From: Exiguobacterium sp018617385
Lineage (GTDB): Bacteria; Bacillota; Bacilli; Exiguobacteriales; Exiguobacteriaceae
Assembly: GCF_018617385.1 (NCBI RefSeq)
Contig: NZ_JACSKA010000006.1
Coordinates: 82,096-146,095 of the forward strand
Length of the DNA stretch: 64,000 bases
Reading direction: 5' to 3'
How positions within the stretch are numbered: position 1 is the first letter of the stretch; the number at the start of each line of letters is the position of its first letter. The notes below the pieces were generated by a model that saw only the letters and a list, made by a program, of their open reading frames with translations, was not told the DNA's origin and did not search any database. Both the position numbers and the translations under genes were made by a program. Of the stretch, positions 16,812 to 25,986 are shown piece after piece.

Positions 16812-17090
16812 AAAAAAAGCCCTCCATTCCCATCGAACATGGGACGGAAGACTTCGGTTCCGCGGTGCCACCCAAATTAGTAGACGAATCTACTCACTTT
16901 TTCGAGACAATCATCTCGTAACTCCGATAACGGGGAGCGGTCCGGCTACGTCTACTGGCAAAGCGTTCGGGTAGCGACTCCAGGAAGTTTTTCGACGAAG
17001 GGTTAAGACCGGGCTCACACCACCCCCGGATCGCTTGACTCACTACCTTCGTGTACTCGTCCTTTCGACGTCGTTCACAATTGAATTGAG
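16812..17090 (-). ncRNA. T-box riboswitch (tRNA-Asn) controlling asnA
   Basis: The minus strand holds the T-box core GGGTGGCACCGCGG (16860-16873), a Stem I with the distal GGTGGTGTGAG element, and a terminator hairpin (16812-16851, stem around CCCAT/ATGGG, then seven T). The specifier loop follows the CTACC strand of Stem I and presents AAC at 16965-16967, an Asn codon. Uncharged tRNA-Asn would stabilise the antiterminator and allow asnA expression. Confidence 0.92.
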
Positions 17091-17093
17091 TTC

Positions 17094-17122
17094 ATTATTA
17101 TAAATATTCAGACTAATGTCAA
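17094..17122 (-). promoter_or_regulatory. asnA promoter
   Basis: TTGACA (17117-17122) and AATAAT (17094-17099) with a 17-bp spacer on the minus strand, directly before the T-box leader. Confidence 0.7.
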
Positions 17123-17130
17123 CGATTTTT

Positions 17131-17169
17131 TTCAAAAAAATTAATCCTCCGTGTAGCGAACGGAGGATT
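17131..17169 (-). terminator. Terminator of the permease operon
   Basis: AATCCTCCG/CGGAGGATT stem followed on the minus strand by AATTTTTTTG. It separates the permeases from the asnA promoter. Confidence 0.85.
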
Positions 17170-17181
17170 CCCTTGGGAGGG

Positions 17182-18084
17182 TTATTTAATCGAACCACTT
17201 GTGATCCCTTTGATGATATGCTTCTGCATGCCGAAGAAAAAGACCAGAAGGGGAACGATTCCTAACACTAAACCTGCTAATGCCAAATCCCATTGTTTCG
17301 TGTACTGTCCAAAGAAATAGAACGTCGCGAGTGGGATGGTCCGTAACTCGACATCACGAAGAACGAGCGATGGTAATAAGAAGTCATTCCAAATCCATAG
17401 ACTGTTCAAGATGACGATTGTCACCGTGATTGGCTTAAGAAGTGGAAAGACGATGCGCCAAAAGACACCCCATGTCGAGCAACCGTCGATGATGGCGGCT
17501 TCTTCAATCTCCTCAGGAATCGACTTCATGAATCCGTGATAGAGGAACACCGAGATACCAGACCCAAACCCTAGATACATGACGATTAGGCCCCAATGAC
17601 TATTCAGCAGACCGAGGATACTTGAAACTTTCACGAGCGGGATCATGATGGACTGGAACGGAATGACCATCGCAGCCACGAACAAGAAAAAGATCATTGT
17701 AGAAATCCAATGTTTCGTCCGAACAAGTTTCCATGCTGCCATCGAAGTGAAGATGACAATGACCGCATTCGCTCCGACCGTGATGAGAAGGGAGTTCAAA
17801 AAGACACGTCCATAATTCATCGCTTCCCACGCCTCTATATAGTTTGAGGTCAACCACTCGTTCGGTAAGGCGGACGTATTCGTAAAGATTTCCGCCATCG
17901 ATTTGAACGAGTTGGCGACGACGTAATAGAACGGGACCAAATAGAGCAGTCCGAGCAAGATGGCGACGAGCTCAATGATTCCAAGATTCCAAGAATACGT
18001 TCCTGGACGAAGCGGACGTTGCGGAATGCGCTTCGGTGTCTTCTCTACGTTCGTCTCGACATGTTCCAGTTTTTCCGTCGTCAT
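17182..18084 (-). CDS. Sugar ABC transporter permease, MalG/AraQ type
   Basis: 300 aa, about six TM segments. The EAA loop EEAAIIDGCSTWGVFWRIVFP, split here as EEAAIIDGCSTWG and VFWRIVFPLLKP, is the ATPase contact of MalG-type permeases (about residues 195-222). It has a charged N-terminal extension of about 30 residues before TM1. The start overlaps the upstream permease stop by 4 bp and has GGGAGGTGG before the ATG. It should pair with the MalF-type subunit and an external ATPase to import a carbohydrate of unknown type. Confidence 0.9.
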   Translation of the reverse strand: MTTEKLEHVETNVEKTPKRIPQRPLRPGTYSWNLGIIELVAILLGLLYLVPFYYVVANSFKSMAEIFTNTSALPNEWLTSNYIEAWEAMNYGRVFLNSLLITVGANAVIVIFTSMAAWKLVRTKHWISTMIFFLFVAAMVIPFQSIMIPLVKVSSILGLLNSHWGLIVMYLGFGSGISVFLYHGFMKSIPEEIEEAAIIDGCSTWGVFWRIVFPLLKPITVTIVILNSLWIWNDFLLPSLVLRDVELRTIPLATFYFFGQYTKQWDLALAGLVLGIVPLLVFFFGMQKHIIKGITSGSIK

Positions 18085-18986
18085 GCTTCCACCTCCCGTT
18101 TTTTCGTCACGTACACTTGCGTCACCGTTATCGCAGCCACGACTAAGAAGAAGATGACCGCTTTCGCTGACCCGAGACCATAATTGTTATTCACAAAAGA
18201 CTCCGTATAAATATTTAAGGCCAACATCTCGGTCGATTTGAACGGTCCACCATTCGTGAGCGACAAGTTCGTATCAAACACTTTGAACGACCAAGAGATG
18301 GTTAGGAACAAACAGATGGTGATCGATGGCATAATCATCGGTAGCGTGATATGGCGGAGCATCTTAAGACGGTTTGCCCCATCAATTCGTGCCGCCTCCA
18401 TCAAATCAGTCGGCACGTTTTGTAGCGCCGCGATGTAGATGACCATGACATACCCGCCGCCTTGCCAGATGGCGACAATCACGATTCCCCAAAATGCCGT
18501 TTGCGCATCACCGAGCCACGGTAATTCGAATAAGCTCCACCCCGTCAACGCACCGATCGAGGCAAATCCTTTCACATAAATGAACTGCCAGATGAACCCG
18601 AGAATCAAGCCACCAATCAAGTTCGGCATAAAGAAAATCGTGCGTAGGAAGTTTCGCGTCTTAATGTTCATCGTCAATAATAGCGCCAATGAGAAACCGA
18701 CGATATTCGTCAATAGGACAGACACGAGCGTATATTTCGTCGTAATCCAAAAAGAAGCACGGAACTGTTCATCTTCAAAAAACAAGCGGTGATAGTTGTC
18801 CAATCCGACAAAGTTCAGTTCTCCGGTCACACCGTTCCAGTCAGTGAAACTATAGTAAATGCCATTAAAAAATGGGATGAGTACGATTGCGACAAATGCC
18901 AGAAAAGCAGGTCCGACAAATGCTATAAAGCTCGCAGGTTTCTTCCAATTCCTTCTGCGTTTCGTCCGTTTAGTAGTCTCATTCAT
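18081..18986 (-). CDS. Sugar ABC transporter permease, MalF/UgpA type
   Basis: 301 aa, six TM segments expected, with a basic N-terminus KRTKRRRNWKK before TM1. The EAA motif is MEAARIDGANRLKMLRHITLP, seen around residues 205-225 as MEAARIDGAN and LRHITLP. The start at 18986 is chosen because GGAGGCG lies 6 nt upstream; the frame continues 7 codons further without a ribosome site. It is the first gene of the permease pair and is preceded by a near-cre and the 26-bp motif shared with the binding-protein gene. Confidence 0.9.
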   Translation of the reverse strand: MNETTKRTKRRRNWKKPASFIAFVGPAFLAFVAIVLIPFFNGIYYSFTDWNGVTGELNFVGLDNYHRLFFEDEQFRASFWITTKYTLVSVLLTNIVGFSLALLLTMNIKTRNFLRTIFFMPNLIGGLILGFIWQFIYVKGFASIGALTGWSLFELPWLGDAQTAFWGIVIVAIWQGGGYVMVIYIAALQNVPTDLMEAARIDGANRLKMLRHITLPMIMPSITICLFLTISWSFKVFDTNLSLTNGGPFKSTEMLALNIYTESFVNNNYGLGSAKAVIFFLVVAAITVTQVYVTKKREVEA

Positions 18987-19029
18987 GTGTATCGCCTCCA
19001 CTATCAATGTACCGTGTCAAACCTTTTAT

Positions 19030-19043
19030 GAAAACGGATACAT
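19030..19043 (-). promoter_or_regulatory. cre-like site upstream of permease operon
   Basis: TGAAAACGGATACA (plus strand) fits the cre consensus with one mismatch, adjacent to the 26-bp motif at 19044-19069. Confidence 0.5.
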
Positions 19044-19069
19044 TTGACGGAAAGGGTGGAAAATATTGA
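19044..19069 (-). promoter_or_regulatory. Shared 26-bp motif, copy 2 (permease side)
   Basis: Matches 15707-15732 at 23 of 26 positions. Further shared words (TTTGACAC, TACATTG) follow in both promoters, suggesting a common regulatory module or a duplicated promoter. Confidence 0.6.
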
Positions 19070-19230
19070 ACGGAATGAATGAATTTGAAGGCGTGATGAG
19101 TTATGATAAAATCAATGATATTACGAACGGATTGAATATGATTTGCCTTGATTCATATTTTAATCCGAAATTCCCGAATGATTTTAAGAGAATAAAAAGA
19201 TATCGTTCGATAAACGGAGGGACTTTTTGA

Positions 19231-20916
19231 ATGACAACGACGAAACCATTATCTGACCTTACGATTGCCCAACAAGCCAAAACCTTGCCGATTAAAGACA
19301 TCGCAGCAAAAATCGGATTACATGAAGATGACCTGGACCTTTACGGAAAATACAAAGCGAAACTTTCTTACGATGTCCTCGAACGTGTGAAAACGAAGGA
19401 AGACGGAAAACTCGTTCTCGTCACAGCGATCAATCCGACACCAGCTGGCGAAGGAAAATCGACGGTGACGGTCGGGCTCGGACAGGCGTTGAACCAATTG
19501 GATAAACAAGCGATCGTCTGTCTGCGCGAACCTTCGCTCGGTCCGACGATGGGCTTAAAAGGTGGCGCTGCTGGTGGTGGCTTCAGTCAAGTTCTCCCGA
19601 TGGAAGATATCAACCTTCACTTCACAGGTGACATGCATGCGATCACATCGGCCCATAATACGATCAGTGCCATGATTGACAATCACTTGCACCAAGGAAA
19701 CGACCTTGGGATCGATGTCCGAAATATTGTCTGGAAGCGCGTCCTTGACTTAAACGACCGCGCACTTCGTCATGTCACGGTCGGCCTCGGTGGTCCTGCT
19801 CACGGAGTCCCTCGTGAGGACGGATTTGATATTACCGTCGCTTCGGAAATCATGGCGATTCTCTGTCTGGCCGATTCATTGGACGACCTCGAAGAACGCA
19901 TCAAGCGTATCGTAGTCGCCTATGACCATCAAAAAGAACCAATCACGGCAGAACAAATCGGTGCAGCCGGTGCGGCGACGTTACTGTTGAAGGAGGCCTT
20001 TAAACCGAACCTCGTCCAAACGCTCGAACAGACACCAGCACTCGTCCACGGCGGGCCGTTCGCGAACATTGCGCACGGATGCAACTCATTGATCGCAACG
20101 AAGACTGCGTTAAAGCTTGGGGAGTATGTGGTGACGGAAGCTGGGTTTGGTGCCGACCTCGGGGCAGAAAAGTTCTGTCATATCAAATCTCGAGTCGGTG
20201 ATTTGAATCCGGATGCGGTCGTACTCGTTGCAACCGTTCGTGCTCTAAAAATGCACGGTGGCGTTTCAAAAGATCAACTTCACATCGAGAACGTCGGTGC
20301 GGTCGGCGAAGGATTAAAATTACTCGCCAAACACATCGATACGATGAAAAAACTCGGTCTGCCTACGGTCGTCGCATTGAACCGTTTCAATTCAGATACA
20401 GAAGAGGAACTTGCAACCGTTCTTGATTGGTGTGCGGCACACGGTATTCGTGCTTCGCTCAGCGAAGTATGGGCAAACGGCGGGCTTGGGGGTCGACAAT
20501 TGGCCGAAGCAGTCATTGACGCCGTCGAGTCGAACGAAAGTAAACTGACGCCTCTATATGAGTTGACCGATTCAATTGAACAAAAGATTAAAACCATTGC
20601 GAGAGAAGTATACGGTGCTGCAGACGTCGTGTTCACCGCCAAAGCTCAAAAGCAAATGAAAGATGTACAGGCGAACGGCTGGTCGGACCTTCCCATTTGT
20701 ATGGCGAAGACACCGTTCTCCCTCTCAGACGACCCTTCAAAATTCGGTTATCAACAAGGATTCACCATTACCGTTCGCGAATTAAAACCTTCAGTGGGAG
20801 CAGGATTCCTCGTCGCCTTAACTGGCAACGTGTTAACGATGCCAGGGTTACCGAAACATCCAGCGGCTCTCAATATGGGAATTGACGAATCTGGAAAAGC
20901 AATCGGCCTTTTCTAA
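19231..20916 (+). CDS. fhs: Formate--tetrahydrofolate ligase
   Basis: 561 aa, the usual size of FTHFS (about 555). It makes 10-formyl-THF from formate, THF and ATP for one-carbon metabolism. The P-loop PTPAGEGKSTVTVGLGQAL (about residues 68-86) and the conserved LREPSLGPTMGLKGGAAGGG and HFTGDMHAITSAHN are unmistakable. The C-terminal LTGNVLTMPGLPKHPAALNM is also family-typical. ATG is preceded by GGAGGG 9 nt upstream. It is followed after 14 bp by a hydrolase gene, probably in the same transcript. Confidence 0.97.
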   Translation: MTTTKPLSDLTIAQQAKTLPIKDIAAKIGLHEDDLDLYGKYKAKLSYDVLERVKTKEDGKLVLVTAINPTPAGEGKSTVTVGLGQALNQLDKQAIVCLREPSLGPTMGLKGGAAGGGFSQVLPMEDINLHFTGDMHAITSAHNTISAMIDNHLHQGNDLGIDVRNIVWKRVLDLNDRALRHVTVGLGGPAHGVPREDGFDITVASEIMAILCLADSLDDLEERIKRIVVAYDHQKEPITAEQIGAAGAATLLLKEAFKPNLVQTLEQTPALVHGGPFANIAHGCNSLIATKTALKLGEYVVTEAGFGADLGAEKFCHIKSRVGDLNPDAVVLVATVRALKMHGGVSKDQLHIENVGAVGEGLKLLAKHIDTMKKLGLPTVVALNRFNSDTEEELATVLDWCAAHGIRASLSEVWANGGLGGRQLAEAVIDAVESNESKLTPLYELTDSIEQKIKTIAREVYGAADVVFTAKAQKQMKDVQANGWSDLPICMAKTPFSLSDDPSKFGYQQGFTITVRELKPSVGAGFLVALTGNVLTMPGLPKHPAALNMGIDESGKAIGLF

Positions 20917-20930
20917 TAGGGGGATGACAC

Positions 20931-21839
20931 ATGATCGTATCGGAGTTGACGTATCCTGACGGGTATCAAACAGAAGTCATGCACGTTCAGGCAGAGCAAT
21001 CGATTGGAAAAATATTCATGTTTCATGGGATGCTCGAACATCACGAAAGATATATTGAGTTTGCACAGTTTATGGCAGATAATGGCTATGACGTATTTGT
21101 GTGTGACTTGCGTGGTGCAGGTACAAGCGCTCATGATCAACAGTCTTATGGACACCTTGCTCCTGGCGATGGCTTTCAGCAACTTGTCGAGGATGCTCGA
21201 TATCTAATCGACCGTTACGAGGATGGGCGCCCTACTTATGTGTTAGGTCACAGTTTCGGTTCCCTGCTTGCTCGTCGACTCGGTCAAATCATGGGGCATG
21301 CCTTGGCTGGATTGATTGTCGTCGCCCCGCCCCCACATCCTGGGGTCGCAGGTGAAGCGGGGCATCGTTTAATCGCTACCGTCATGAAACGGAAAGGTGC
21401 CACCCATCAATCACGTTTCTTTGAACGCCTCTTGTTCGGACGTTACAACCTTAAGTTTTTACCTGCTCGAACGGATAGTGACTGGCTCTCAAGTGTTCCA
21501 GATGAAGTCGACTCCTATCTCGCCGACCCAAACTGTGGCGGTCTGCCTTCCCTCGGTTTTTTACATGAAGTGACACGTGCTTCCTTAGATGTCACCACGG
21601 CTGCACGGATTCATGAACATCCGAAGTCCCTTCCAGTTCTGTTCGTTGCCGGAGTGGACGATCCTGTCACGCATGATGGTGAAGGATTGAACGGAATCAT
21701 TAAGAAGTATCGAAATGCGGATGTCGAACTCGCAGTCGTCACATACGACAATGCCCGACATGAAATTCTTCGCGAAGCGCACCGTGAACAAGTGTGGTCA
21801 GATATTCTTACTTGGATGAAGCAAAATAAAATCCATTAA
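20931..21839 (+). CDS. Alpha/beta hydrolase, monoacylglycerol lipase/lysophospholipase-like
   Basis: 302 aa. HGMLEHHERYIEFAQFM and DLRGAGTSAHD fit the Hydrolase_4 (serine aminopeptidase S33/PldB) family. The nucleophile is Ser108 in LGHSFGSLL; the acid is probably Asp in VAGVDDPVTHDGEG and the base His in DNARHEILRE. There is no signal peptide, so it is cytoplasmic and should cleave lipid or carboxylic esters. It starts 14 bp after fhs with a GGGGG-type ribosome site and is closed by the terminator at 21847. No known functional tie to fhs. Confidence 0.82.
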   Translation: MIVSELTYPDGYQTEVMHVQAEQSIGKIFMFHGMLEHHERYIEFAQFMADNGYDVFVCDLRGAGTSAHDQQSYGHLAPGDGFQQLVEDARYLIDRYEDGRPTYVLGHSFGSLLARRLGQIMGHALAGLIVVAPPPHPGVAGEAGHRLIATVMKRKGATHQSRFFERLLFGRYNLKFLPARTDSDWLSSVPDEVDSYLADPNCGGLPSLGFLHEVTRASLDVTTAARIHEHPKSLPVLFVAGVDDPVTHDGEGLNGIIKKYRNADVELAVVTYDNARHEILREAHREQVWSDILTWMKQNKIH

Positions 21840-21846
21840 TTTACTC

Positions 21847-21872
21847 AATCCCCTTTTATAAGGGGATTTTTA
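21847..21872 (+). terminator. Terminator of fhs-hydrolase unit
   Basis: AATCCCCTT/AAGGGGATT stem followed by TTTAATTT. Confidence 0.85.
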
Positions 21873-22010
21873 ATTTACCTGATTTTAGAAAAATTATTTT
21901 AAGCATTTACCTTTTTTGAAATTCTGCTTCTTCTTTCCAATTTTTAAGTACGTTATACTTAGACCGCAATCACTTTTAATCACGTTTTTTCATCCGAAAG
22001 GGGTAACATA

Positions 22011-24980
22011 TTGAAATCGACACTCTCACGATTGGGGGTTGCCACCATCGTCTCAGGTACGATTCTGAGCACCCTTGCGCCTCTCCAATCATACGCAGCA
22101 ACATCCGAAGGAACAGTCAACACACCCATTTTAAATGTACGGTCTGATTCATCGACATCGTCTTCAATCGTTGGCAAGTTAACAGAAGGAACGACGGTAG
22201 ACGTATACGCCGTCAACGATGAATGGGCACAAATCAACTTCGAAGGTCAAAAACGATACGTTTCTTCTACGTATTTGACGATCGGCTCATCTATGTCAAC
22301 AGCGTCTACTTCATCTGCTTCGTTATATGTGGCTGAAATGAACGTTAATCTTCGTTCTTCGATGTCGACGTCTGCTTCCATCGAAACGGTCATTCCAAAA
22401 GGATCACTCGTAACGCATGTCTCAACACATGGTGCTACAGGATCTTGGTATAAAGTACAATTTGGTACATATACAGGATATGTGGCGGCACGATACTTTA
22501 CCGAAACGAGCCCTACATTTTACGCGTCTACGACAGCCGTTCTATATGACAGAACCGGTACTGGCGCATCAAAAATCGCTACGATTCCGGAAGGTGCGAA
22601 AGTCACATACTTAGAATCTTTAGGAACGACGGGATCTTGGTACAAAATCGAATATGGTTCACTCGTCGGTTATGCACCGGCACGTAACTTTACACCGACT
22701 CCGCTTGCTCCAGAAGCGGTCACGACATATTACGCAGTGAAGAATGTCGCGCTCTACAATGGTACAGGAACTGGTGCATCAAAAATTGCAACAATCCCAC
22801 TCGGAGCAGAAGTGAAGCGTGTATACGTGAACGGATTGAGTTCATCTTGGTATAAGGTGCAATATGGGGACACGGTCGGCTATGCGGCCGCGCGTAACTT
22901 CTCGACATCAAAACCTGAAGCCGTCGTCAAGACAACCTATTATGCCGTTCGAGACCTCGTGTTGTATGAGTCATCCGCTTCTGGAGCGGCTCGTCTTCGC
23001 ACGATTCAAGAAGGGACAAAAGTCGTCCAAGTATCGGATGCCAACTTATCGGACTCTTGGTTCAAAATTGAATATGATGGAGTCACCGGCTTCGCTGCCG
23101 CTCGCCATTTTTCAACGAAGGCACCTGAAGAAGTGACAATCACACCATACTTTGCGATTCGAAATGTTGCGATGTATAGTTCGTCTGCAGCCGGAGCGAC
23201 AAAGGTTGCGACGATTCCATTCGGTGCAAAAGTAGAACAACTTTCGCAAAGCGGGCTCTCTAGCTCTTGGTTCAAGATTCGTTATGACGGAAAAACAGGA
23301 TATGCGGGTTCTAGTCACTTCTCATTGAAAGATCCAGAGGTCGTAGTGAAAACAGATTATTATACAACGCGTGACGTCGTTTTATACAACCGCTCGGATG
23401 CAGAAAAAGTGAAGATTGCCATCATTCCGTTCGGTACGAAAGTTCAGCAAGTGTCGGAGCCTGGTCTCACGGAGCGATTCTTTAAAATCGAATACGGTCC
23501 GATCACAGGTTATGCGACGGCGGACTACTTCTCGAAAACAGCACCGTCAGACGAACAATATGAAGAAGAACGCCAAGTTCGCATCTATGTAGACGGGAAC
23601 GAGCCCCTCAACGTTCGTTCTACGCCTGAAGTAACGACAGCAAACAAAGTCGGAACGTTAAGTACGGGAACGATTGTCAACATCAAACCGATTGTCGGTT
23701 CAGACTGGGCACTTCTTACGAGCGGGACGTATAGCGGCAACTACATTCATACCGATTACGTCGTACCTGTCACAACGACCCCACCTGCGACAGGTATCAC
23801 GAAAAAAGTCTCGTATACGAGTTATCCGATGACAGTTCGTCAGATGGCAGAACGCCAAGTGGCTCAATTCGCTCAAACGGATGCCCATCGATATGATGAA
23901 GCTTACTTACCTCGTGCTTGGGTCAGTGTTAACGGGTCGACAGGAAAGATTGTAAAATCGGAGATGACTGTTGTCTCAGGGTTAGGAACCGCTTTGAAGA
24001 TGACAGCCTCTTCAAGCTCATCCTCGCTCGTCACCATTCCATATGGTGCGTCGATTCAATACGTTGACCGTTATACGTCCGGGTCAACCGTTTGGTATAA
24101 AGTAAAATACGGCACGATGACCGGTTACGTGACACCGAGTTCAGTCGTCGGAACCGCCAACATTTTAAGCCGTCCAATTTTAACATCTCACGCGTATGGT
24201 CAAATCAATACTGGTGAAACCGTTACGATTACAGGTCAATCCGGCACATACTATACGATTTCGTATAAACGACCGGCTGGACACAATATCCGTGTCTTTG
24301 ATAACACTTGGCGTCGTGCATCAGTTGATGACCTTCTCCCATACGTCGATCCTAGCCAGATTGATGCAAACTCTCGATCATTCTATCAATTCTTAGATTT
24401 ATCGAAGAGCGCCGGGACAACTGCGACAACATTGAACAAGGTCCTCACATCGAAAGGAACGCTCAGCGGACAAGGTCAGGCATTCGTGGATGCGGCTAGT
24501 ATGTATGGCGTGAACGAAGTGTATCTTCTCTCGCATGCCATCCTTGAAACTGGTCATGGTACATCCCTTCTCGCAACAGGAGTTCCTGTCGATAAAGATG
24601 GAAATGCATTGATCAACTCGAGTGGGAATCGGATTTATCCAGAACGTCCTGTTGCCGCAACCGTCTATAATATGTACGGTATTCAAGCAACAGATAGCAA
24701 CCCTCTTGGAAACGGCGCCAAATACGCATTCCAACAAAAGTGGTTCTCTCCTAAAGAAGCGATTATCGGAGGAGCCTACTGGATCGGGGCTAGCTATATC
24801 AATCACCCGACATACAAACAAAATACACTGTATAAGATGCGCTTCAATCCTTCTTCACCTGGAACGCACCAATATGCAACGGATATCGGATGGGCCGCAA
24901 AACAAACGACAAGCATCTATAATATCTATCAATCACTTGATGCTTACACACTCAACTTCGATGTACCAAAATATCAGTAA
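22011..24980 (+). CDS. Multi-SH3b cell-wall N-acetylglucosaminidase (autolysin)
   Basis: 989 aa, secreted. Signal peptide ends near SYAATSEG (about residue 29). Then come about eight bacterial SH3 domains in a row (30-610). The first two and the eighth carry the classic LNVRS/VNLRS peptidoglycan-binding word; repeats 3-7 are a divergent set, about 69 residues each, with VALYN, IPxGxKV, SWFKIEY and GYAAARxFS. A helical linker and two further SH3-like modules follow (about 625-800). The C-terminal 150 residues form a GH73/LytD-type glucosaminidase: FVDAASMYGVNEVYLLSHAILETGHG places the catalytic Glu in ILETGHG. It should cut glycan strands during growth or separation. The start codon is TTG, preceded by GAAAGGGG. 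A monocistronic unit. Confidence 0.92.
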   Translation: MKSTLSRLGVATIVSGTILSTLAPLQSYAATSEGTVNTPILNVRSDSSTSSSIVGKLTEGTTVDVYAVNDEWAQINFEGQKRYVSSTYLTIGSSMSTASTSSASLYVAEMNVNLRSSMSTSASIETVIPKGSLVTHVSTHGATGSWYKVQFGTYTGYVAARYFTETSPTFYASTTAVLYDRTGTGASKIATIPEGAKVTYLESLGTTGSWYKIEYGSLVGYAPARNFTPTPLAPEAVTTYYAVKNVALYNGTGTGASKIATIPLGAEVKRVYVNGLSSSWYKVQYGDTVGYAAARNFSTSKPEAVVKTTYYAVRDLVLYESSASGAARLRTIQEGTKVVQVSDANLSDSWFKIEYDGVTGFAAARHFSTKAPEEVTITPYFAIRNVAMYSSSAAGATKVATIPFGAKVEQLSQSGLSSSWFKIRYDGKTGYAGSSHFSLKDPEVVVKTDYYTTRDVVLYNRSDAEKVKIAIIPFGTKVQQVSEPGLTERFFKIEYGPITGYATADYFSKTAPSDEQYEEERQVRIYVDGNEPLNVRSTPEVTTANKVGTLSTGTIVNIKPIVGSDWALLTSGTYSGNYIHTDYVVPVTTTPPATGITKKVSYTSYPMTVRQMAERQVAQFAQTDAHRYDEAYLPRAWVSVNGSTGKIVKSEMTVVSGLGTALKMTASSSSSSLVTIPYGASIQYVDRYTSGSTVWYKVKYGTMTGYVTPSSVVGTANILSRPILTSHAYGQINTGETVTITGQSGTYYTISYKRPAGHNIRVFDNTWRRASVDDLLPYVDPSQIDANSRSFYQFLDLSKSAGTTATTLNKVLTSKGTLSGQGQAFVDAASMYGVNEVYLLSHAILETGHGTSLLATGVPVDKDGNALINSSGNRIYPERPVAATVYNMYGIQATDSNPLGNGAKYAFQQKWFSPKEAIIGGAYWIGASYINHPTYKQNTLYKMRFNPSSPGTHQYATDIGWAAKQTTSIYNIYQSLDAYTLNFDVPKYQ
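22320..23545 (+). repeat. Tandem SH3b-coding repeats (about 200 bp each)
   Basis: Six diverged units encode the run of SH3b modules 2-7 in the autolysin. Protein repeats align around GASKIATIPxGAKV and SWYKIEYG. The DNA copies have drifted, so this is an old expansion. Confidence 0.8.
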
Positions 24981-24981
24981 C

Positions 24982-25021
24982 AAAAGGAGACACGCGCCTC
25001 GTTGGCGTCGTGTCTCCTTTT
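24982..25021. terminator. Bidirectional terminator, autolysin / small hypothetical gene
   Basis: GGAGACACG/CGTGTCTCC stem flanked by AAAA and TTTT, between convergent genes. Confidence 0.9.
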
Positions 25022-25433
25022 ATGTCCACTCGATTGAATCGATGATCGATTCAATCTCCATCTTTTCATTGGTCACTTGATCGGCTACATAAGTTAAGAA
25101 TAAAAGCCGTTTCCCGTCGGTTAAGGACCATACATCTAAATGCATCCCGTCTTCAATCCCACTCGCGTAAGCCGTTGTCATATCACTCGTTTCAGTGGTG
25201 ATACTCGGAGCAATCTTCACATCAATCGGGAATTCGCCTAAGAACGTATTCAATTCGCTCATTGCGGATTGTTTTGGTTCTTGCAAATCTTCTGATTCAT
25301 AGATTGAGATTTGAAGCGTCCCTTGCGCATCCGCTTCCGTCGAGTAAAAACTCACATAGTCTTCCTCTTCGCTGTATTCATAATGTTCCGGATACGTCAG
25401 GCGGAACCACCCATCAATTTCGTACTCTTTCAT
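25020..25433 (-). CDS. Uncharacterised small acidic protein, third gene of Imm11-like unit
   Basis: 137 aa, soluble, acidic, without signal peptide or TM. The start WFRLTYPEHYEYSEEEDYVSFYS reads like the opening strands of PsbP/DcrB-like (DUF1795/DUF3805-type) domains, whose members often act beside toxin or secretion systems, but I cannot assign it firmly. AAAGGAGAAAACAGC lies before the ATG, and its start overlaps the preceding stop by 4 bp, so it is translated with the Imm11-like gene. Function unknown; an immunity or chaperone role is inference from the neighbour. Confidence 0.7.
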   Translation of the reverse strand: MKEYEIDGWFRLTYPEHYEYSEEEDYVSFYSTEADAQGTLQISIYESEDLQEPKQSAMSELNTFLGEFPIDVKIAPSITTETSDMTTAYASGIEDGMHLDVWSLTDGKRLLFLTYVADQVTNEKMEIESIIDSIEWT

Positions 25434-25984
25434 GCTGTTTTCTCCTTTACTTGCTTGAATGCCAGCCCTGTGACCATTTTAGCTTGAAGCGCGTACTTCA
25501 AGCGTTCCGTCACGTATAGACGTTGGCTGTTTACGTCTTGGGCGATCATATGTCCAAATAAGTTCATGCGGACAGTTTGATTGGATAGGAAATAGAGTCG
25601 ATCCGCACTCAGCGGACGATATTCGTTCGAATGTTCAAGGTATTCGATTTCAAAGCGACGGAGGACGTTCAGCGCACAGTAACGATCGGTTTTCCCGGTA
25701 CTCGTATGAAGCTCGACACGAACGAGCTGAACGTCATACGGACAGACATTCATGAAGATCGGTCCCACCCGCTCATGGATCAAGAGGATACCCATATCGG
25801 TCTCAATTAAATCTGGCAGGGCTCCTTCATCTTGCGAGATGCTCAGCACGACGTACGGTCGGTTTGTCGGTGCAAGCAATTCCCCTTTGTAAAATCGAAA
25901 TCGTTGAATTCCTGTTAGAACCCGGGCACGCCAAGCACTCCCTCGAGCCTCGGCTTCCATCCGATACAACCTCTCTCCACTCAC
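25430..25984 (-). CDS. Imm11/DUF1629-like protein (putative toxin immunity)
   Basis: 184 aa. The C-terminal part LYVTERLKYALQAKMVTGLAFKQV has the pattern of DUF1629/Imm11 proteins (a conserved SERLKxAL...GLxFxxV end), a family predicted to be immunity proteins in polymorphic toxin systems. The rest is beta-rich and soluble. I choose the GTG start at 25984 because GGGGGAG lies 6 nt upstream and it neatly follows the previous stop (25987); the open frame runs 16 codons further inside the upstream gene. No toxin gene is present in the window. Family assignment is by eye and uncertain. Confidence 0.6.
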   Translation of the reverse strand: MSGERLYRMEAEARGSAWRARVLTGIQRFRFYKGELLAPTNRPYVVLSISQDEGALPDLIETDMGILLIHERVGPIFMNVCPYDVQLVRVELHTSTGKTDRYCALNVLRRFEIEYLEHSNEYRPLSADRLYFLSNQTVRMNLFGHMIAQDVNSQRLYVTERLKYALQAKMVTGLAFKQVKEKTA

Positions 25985-25986
25985 GC

